Shown here one piece after another: positions 59,192 to 64,000 of a stretch of 64,000 bases of DNA. The translations under genes and the position numbers were made by a program. Below the pieces are notes generated by a model. That model ran no database searches and was not told the origin of the DNA. It saw nothing but the letters and a program-made list of their open reading frames with translations. The stretch's first letter is position 1. Every line of letters starts with the position of its first letter. Source of the stretch: Isoetes taiwanensis (Eukaryota > Streptophyta > Lycopodiopsida > Isoetales > Isoetaceae); contig JAJEKV010000001.1 in assembly GCA_021234155.1 (NCBI GenBank), positions 36,628,826-36,692,825 of the forward strand. Direction: 5' to 3'.

Positions 59192-59320
59192 GATCAAAAT
59201 AACACTTGAAACTAAAGCCAAATGCCTTAAACAATAAAGTACACTAACATAGAAGACGCCATGATGAAAATAACACTTGAAATTGAAGCCAAATGCCTTA
59301 AACGATAAAGTATAGTCCTC
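59181..59320. repeat. 71-bp tandem duplication at the start of the collagen-like gene
   Basis: Two copies beginning GAAGACGCCATGAT, at 59181 and 59252, with a few differences. The left copy contains the functional start codon. Confidence 0.9.
59227..59262 (-). other. Short upstream ORF in the collagen-like gene leader
   Basis: Reads MASSMLVYFIV then a stop. It arises from a 71-base tandem duplication that copied the start codon context. If transcription starts near 59295, ribosomes would meet this ATG first. Confidence 0.6.
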
Positions 59321-59325
59321 TACTT

Positions 59326-59334
59326 ATTATATAT
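59326..59334 (-). promoter_or_regulatory. Candidate TATA box of the collagen-like gene
   Basis: On the minus strand the sequence reads CATATATAATAAG, about 135 bases upstream of the start codon. It is the best TATA match in the interval. Confidence 0.45.
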
Positions 59335-60190
59335 GTATAGTAAAGATGCATACAATAAGAATGCTTCAACAAACAACTTCCTAAGGGAAGCTTATGAAAA
59401 TTCTAAATCTACCCACGATGTCATAATTATTAGTGCTTATTAGGACAATGTTAGGTTATATAAAACAAACATATGAGTGTACAACTTCTAAGAAAGGCTA
59501 TGTGGCGTCATATTTATCTTTTTTTAACATCTTTATCTAGATACTTGATAATAATCTTATTATATACAAGACAAGAAAGCGAGAAAAAGGGGAAATCTAA
59601 ATTTTGAACATCTAGTCGAATGTACGCAGTACAGTTCAAAAGAGGTGCATCTTTTAAATGCATATATATGATGTTGCAAGATTGTCTTTCACGGAATTTG
59701 AATTTTACAATAGAATTAAATTTTTTATTATTCATTTGAAATGGAATCAAATTGATCTCTTTTTTTTTCTTAATCTCAAGGGAAAATAGTGTGCGGGGAT
59801 CCATAAAATTGAAGAAATTACAAATCATTAGTGGCATACAAATCAATTGGAACCACAATGTGGTCCACATTTTTCAACATTGTTTGTTTTCATAGTTAGC
59901 TTGAACATTTGCACTCTAGTATTAAAGTACATTTCTTATTCTTCTTCACTACCTATATAAGGCAGATACATTTGTTCCCATTAAAAATTTGCTCCTAATA
60001 TTTCTGGGCTGAGAAGAGCCCCCAGGGTGGCCACGTCTATTTATTTGGGCTTTTCTAATATAAGAGCAGAAAAAACTATTTTTGCCACACGTGTCACAAA
60101 AACGTGCTAAAATTTCTACCACTTCCTCTGCCCCATTCCGGCGAGCTCTGCATCCCGCCATAGCTCAGGTGCTGATGTAGGAGGTCGCCA
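59335..60190. other. No gene seen
   Basis: AT-rich upstream region between the collagen-like gene and the gene-fragment mosaic. A 118-codon open stretch on the minus strand (59514-59870) shows no recognisable feature. Confidence 0.45.
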
Positions 60191-60193
60191 AGT

Positions 60194-60490
60194 TTGAAGA
60201 AAATAAATACCAACCCATGCCGGAGCTCTGTTTTCTATGTTTTTTTGTTTTCTGTGTTTTTCTTGCAACTGGTAAGCCTTAGCAAGAAGAAACTAAGGCG
60301 ATGGCGTTTTCCACCAGGGCCTTATCCAATGCTTATAGTTGGGAATCTGCTCCAAGTCGGGCCTCTGCCCCACATAAAAATGATGGAGATGAACAAAAAA
60401 TATGGTCCCCTTTGTGTTCTTGAAAATGGGGGTAATTTCTGCCATAGTTACTGGCTATGGCGGTGGATAGAAAAAATGCAGAGAAATAGA
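60194..60490 (+). pseudogene. Cytochrome P450 N-terminal fragment
   Basis: Encodes a hydrophobic stretch then a basic patch and the proline hinge: RRWRFPPGPYPMLIVGNLLQ followed by PHIKMMEMNKKYGPLCV. This is the N-terminus of a plant P450 of the CYP71-clan type (membrane anchor, PPGP hinge, helix A). The reading continues into unrelated sequence and stops at 60490. No heme-binding region follows. It is a fragment and part of the mosaic to 62.3 kb. Confidence 0.75.
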
Positions 60491-60498
60491 TAGGAGGC

Positions 60499-60870
60499 AT
60501 GCAAAACAATCTTCTTAGAGGCGCAGGGCTTGAAGCTTTGGCATCTTCCGGTGAAGGGCGATTAGTTCATGGCATGTTCTATTTGTTCACGACTACAAAT
60601 TCATGGCAAATAGCTCCTCTGGATCAACTGCATGGTATACAGGATGGCGCAAAACCTATTACTGCTGCTGCTGCAAGCAATCATCGGTCTATTATGAGTT
60701 CAAAAGCGTATGAGTATGGTACAGTCGAGCACGGATCGATGACATGGCCACTATGGCAGAGCTATGGCTTTGTCCTGAAATCAGAGGTCAAAGGCTTGTG
60801 CCTTTGTTCTTGCATCGCCGGATTTGGTGGACGAATCTGCCCTTCTACACACGAATTTGGATTTGGAGCA
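60499..60870 (+). other. Unidentified open stretch in the mosaic
   Basis: Open for about 130 codons in one frame, including SNHRSIMSSKAYEYGTVEHG. I do not recognise it. It may be another captured gene piece. Confidence 0.35.
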
Positions 60871-61123
60871 GATTCTGTTCTGTTCTTCTTGGAGTAACCC
60901 AAGTGGTCCCAAGCTCGTTTCTGCAGTCGGATCCCATAGTCTGAGCTGGAGCACTCGTCTTGGGCATCAAAGCTTTTATCTTGGGCTGCAAAGAAGCTGA
61001 TAGAAAAGGTACTGCCTCTGCAGGTCTTGGTTTTTTATATTCCACAATGAACATAGTACCAAGTCTTAGCTCTCTATTTTTGGACAAAGACATAGCATCA
61101 GTGATCGCTTCTGTTTTTCTGAC
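60871..61123 (+). pseudogene. Partial copy of the bromodomain gene (exon 1 pieces and intron 1)
   Basis: This matches the minus strand of the bromodomain gene in the window. GAGTAACCCAAGTGGTCCCA corresponds to exon 1 near 15995. GCAAAGAAGCTGATAGAAAA to GTACTGCCTCTGCAGG is the exon 1/intron 1 junction. The match then covers all of intron 1, up to the acceptor (GTTTTTCTGA), where it stops. Part of exon 1 between the two pieces is missing or replaced. Because the intron is kept, it was copied at DNA level and not from mRNA. Confidence 0.88.
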
Positions 61124-61369
61124 CCACATCCAGATAGAAGGCATTCCGATAGAAAGATATAACCTTCCCCAAATGAATAAAATCATAACTTCCTGGGGGC
61201 ATGGCATACAAGGTTACTCTTTATTTGTTCTGTGTTGGATCGCATGTAAATGTAAGGAGGAGCTTGATTGTAAAGTGATTCAACGGATTTTTTTTGTCTA
61301 TTTCTCGACCAATCTACGCTATGATCTCTAAAGTTTATCGCATTGTTGATATGATTTTCGCCAGCAGGT

Positions 61370-61845
61370 GGCCCCTAGCGCTTGCAAAGGGCAATGACTC
61401 CAAATCCGATAGCCCCAAATCCAGCTTCAAGCAGGTGGTTGTTGTTCGGGGCATAAATCAGGTAAAGGTTATGAAGGAATAGAGCTTTTAGATGTTTTGA
61501 TCACGTATCTTTGGAGAGTGCATGGCCTAGACTACTATGGAGTGACTGAGCTGAAAGAATCACCTAAAGGGCTTCGGCATATGCGGTCAGAAGGTAAAAT
61601 TGGAGAAACAGTGAATGCTTTAGATTGGGAGAAAAAGTTAGACTTGATCTGGGAGAACAGGTTACAAGGTCAAGACCCGTTTGAGGCTATGCTTGGGAAA
61701 GAAAAACTTGAGAGTGTTGCCAATGCTGCGCTGCACCCATTGGTATGCAATGAAAAATATGGCTGGAAGTATGGTTGCGGAATGGACCAGAATTCATTCA
61801 CAAGCGTCTCAAACTTAAGCATCTCAAACTTAAGCTCTCTATCAT
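61370..61845 (+). pseudogene. SERRATE (ARS2-type) fragment
   Basis: Open from 61497 with ITYLWRVHGLDYYGVTELKE, followed by KGLRHMRSEGK, WEKKLDLIWENRLQGQDPFE and a damaged NEKYGWKYGCG. These are consecutive landmarks of SERRATE, the plant zinc-finger protein that helps DICER-LIKE1 process microRNA precursors and affects splicing. The zinc-finger second half is scrambled (HKRLKLKHLKLK is still readable in another frame). Several exons are fused without introns in the open part, so this could be partly processed, but flanking intron-like sequence is present upstream. Non-functional. Confidence 0.8.
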
Positions 61846-61878
61846 TTACCTTATATAATAACTGTAGTCCATCCTTAG

Positions 61879-62290
<412 letters not shown>

Positions 62291-62299
62291 TATCCATTT

Positions 62300-62900
62300 G
62301 ATTCTAGTCTTTACAATTGATTTATTCTGGGAACAATGGCTTCAAATATGATGGTTCCCAATGCATCAATAATACGCCTACCTTTTGAATTCTTTATGCA
62401 GATTATTTGCAAATGGAAGATACTGCACTTGCGTAGATGTGCAACTGGCATGCCTTTTGTTGCAGTTATCTTTCCAAGATGGAAATATATAGTTTCTCTA
62501 TATGGCACTTGCATGGTGGTAATGGAATAATGGAAGTTCATAATATGACCACCTTCATGAAAATGATACTGTATTTACTTTTATATGATGTTTAGCGGCT
62601 TGCCTAACCTGAGCCGGGGCTTTTCCTAAATATAACAAGGTTTATTATTCACCATAAGCTTGCCATGTCTCATGTAACCGGGTGTGAAAGGAATTGCTGT
62701 ATCTAATGTAATTGTAATTTGATGGACCGAAACTTGTGCACTCAAACCCAAGGTAATCCTTGAAAAATCTTACCTTTAGAGTAGATTTGATGAATTATGG
62801 ATGAATGTAGTCATGACTATGTAGATTCATATTTTTGGAATGTACGACAACTGACAACTGCACAATGCTAGACTACTTTTTGAAAGAACAAGAATATATG
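62300..62900. other. No gene seen
   Basis: AT-rich 3' flank of the epimerase fragment. Nothing recognisable. Confidence 0.4.
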
Positions 62901-62905
62901 TTCTT

Positions 62906-63060
62906 GCACCATTCTAATTTCAGCCTTAAATTTCTGCACTAAGATCTCAATTTGCGGCAGGACATTTGCTGAAAAATCCCTCTGCACCATTCTAATTTCA
63001 GCCTTAAATTTCTGCACTAAGATCTCAATTTGCGGCATCTCAATTTGAAGAAAAATCCCT
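62906..63060. repeat. 78-bp tandem duplication
   Basis: Two copies start GCACCATTCTAATTTCAGCC at 62906 and 62984. They are nearly identical for about 65 bases. Confidence 0.92.
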
Positions 63061-63239
63061 CTACCGATCCAACATCCTTCTTTACCTCTGGTTTTCTTCA
63101 TATTTCTTCAAACTAACAAAACTTTTCAAAGAAGCAACTTTGTGTTAGAAAAACAGAACCATCGGCAAGACTGCCCAGCCTGCAAATAGTAAGACCCCAT
63201 AGCCAGTGTAAACCCTTGGACCAGGGTGTTAAGGGCGAT

Positions 63240-63261
63240 AACGCCCTGGCCTGAGGGCGTT
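63240..63261. other. Hairpin
   Basis: AACGCCCT and AGGGCGTT form an 8-bp stem around a GGCCTG loop. Confidence 0.7.
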
Positions 63262-63327
63262 GCTGAAAAAAAAAATTGAGGGCCATGTGGCCATGGCCAA
63301 AATGCAGCCAAGGGGAAGAGAAACGTT

Positions 63328-63372
63328 CGCGGCGGCCGCTAGGCCGCCGCGATAAGTTTCTTGTAGTTCTAA
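63328..63372 (+). other. Perfect GC hairpin followed by CTAA-T (possible Helitron 3' end)
   Basis: CGCGGCGGCC and GGCCGCCGCG form a perfect 10-bp stem with a 4-base loop (63328-63351). CTAA follows at 63369-63372, with T next. Helitrons end in a hairpin and CTRR before a T, usually with a shorter gap than the 17 bases here. It lies downstream of several captured gene fragments on the same strand. Confidence 0.4.
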
Positions 63373-63495
63373 TTATATCTTCTAGTCAAGTGACAAAGGA
63401 CCCCCTTCTAGCCGAAATATATAAAGTTGCTTATATGTTGCACCACTAAGAAACATGATCTACATTTTTCGAGAATATAATTGAATAGCATTGAT

Positions 63496-63521
63496 TTTTT
63501 TGGTCCACGAAGACCAAAAAA
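63496..63521. other. Hairpin with AT/GC stem
   Basis: TTTTTTGGTC and GACCAAAAAA form a perfect 10-bp stem with a six-base loop. Function unknown. Confidence 0.65.
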
Positions 63522-63529
63522 CCTATGAT

Positions 63530-64000
63530 AGAATGAATGCATGGTCGGTACTTAATGCAAAACATTTGCTTCATTTCATGATTGATCCTTTACTGCTAGT
63601 TAAGTCTACATGAGGTTTAAAAAAGCTTTTGTCTCGCACTTTATGAGCTAAACACACCATTTCATATCGTGACGTAAACCACCAGGGAGTCAAAATTCTT
63701 GGATTTTGGCTTAATTGTTTAAAACAGGTAATTTTGGGTTGTAGGTTTCTGGCGGCGCCGCTTACAGCACTGCCACAAGTACATTACGTGAAAAAGTCGA
63801 TCTAACGCAAGTGCCAGATACAATCAGCTCCAAAAACTCTTCAGATCGTCAAGCGCCTCAATGGAATGACGTAGCCCCATTGCCGAAGCTCTGGAGCTCC
63901 GCCATAGCCGAGCAAGAAAGAAGGTAAAAAAAAGGTGCCGAAAAAAAAAATTAATCTTCCGCCAGGTGGCCGGAATTTTGGCTCCCTGGTGGGTTTATAT
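63530..64000. other. No gene seen
   Basis: Unassigned to the window end. Short GC-rich patches occur at 63750 and 63890. Confidence 0.4.

Noticed and set aside
59192-59221. Longer N-terminus of the collagen-like protein starting at 59221
   Set aside because: That start is a TTG codon; the ATG at 59191 begins directly with a good signal peptide.

Overview
The window looks like nuclear DNA of a land plant with a large, repeat-rich genome. Coding exons have GT-AG introns, and the recognisable host genes are plant families: a BRD-type bromodomain protein, UDP-arabinose 4-epimerase, SERRATE, DUF4378 protein, RFC1, P450 and an 8-cysteine LTP-type domain. Most of the sequence is transposon debris: Copia LTR elements, two LINE families, a foldback MITE, MULE-like and other transposase remnants. 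The DUF7869-like and LINE types suggest a seed-free plant such as a fern, but that is inference.

Layout. 1-4.8 kb: minus-strand Copia element with broken gag and pol, cut by the window edge. 5.5-8.6 kb: DUF7869-type pseudogene, with a truncated LINE-A copy inserted at its edge between 18-bp target duplications. 10-12.3 kb: LINE-B tail, Copia gag relic and tandem repeats. 12.8-16.4 kb: the one complete intron-bearing host gene, an 8-exon bromodomain gene on the minus strand (946 aa predicted), with a dispersed repeat as its immediate upstream flank. 16.6-22.9 kb: two copies of that repeat, a second repeat family and an LTR with primer-binding site. 23-24.3 kb: decayed, locally duplicated exon-like sequence. 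24.3-26.4 kb: LINE-A copy with an in-place internal inversion. 27.3-33.4 kb: MITE, unusual DNA-transposon remnant, inverted solo LTR.

33.4-40.4 kb is a nested pair: a young Copia element with 557-bp LTRs and a 5-bp target duplication sits inside the gag of another Copia element. 41.9-45.2 kb holds a long decayed LINE-A; 45.9-49.2 kb two LINE-B relics. 50.3-52.2 kb is a DUF4378 pseudogene with a duplicated exon. 52.7-53.7 kb is a three-exon zinc-finger/MULE-type gene. 54.8-55.3 kb is an RFC1 BRCT fragment.

The most unusual locus is at 58.57-59.19 kb: an intact single-exon gene for a secreted protein with a signal peptide, 26 collagen Gly-X-Y triplets and a C-terminal 8-cysteine domain with nsLTP-type spacing. 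I know of no described plant protein with this architecture. The region from 60.2 to 62.3 kb is a same-strand mosaic of gene fragments (P450, a piece of the bromodomain gene with its intron, SERRATE, UDP-arabinose epimerase), followed about 1 kb on by a GC-rich hairpin and a CTAA end resembling a Helitron terminus. Most genes here act separately; the links are evolutionary (capture, duplication, TE promoter) rather than one pathway.
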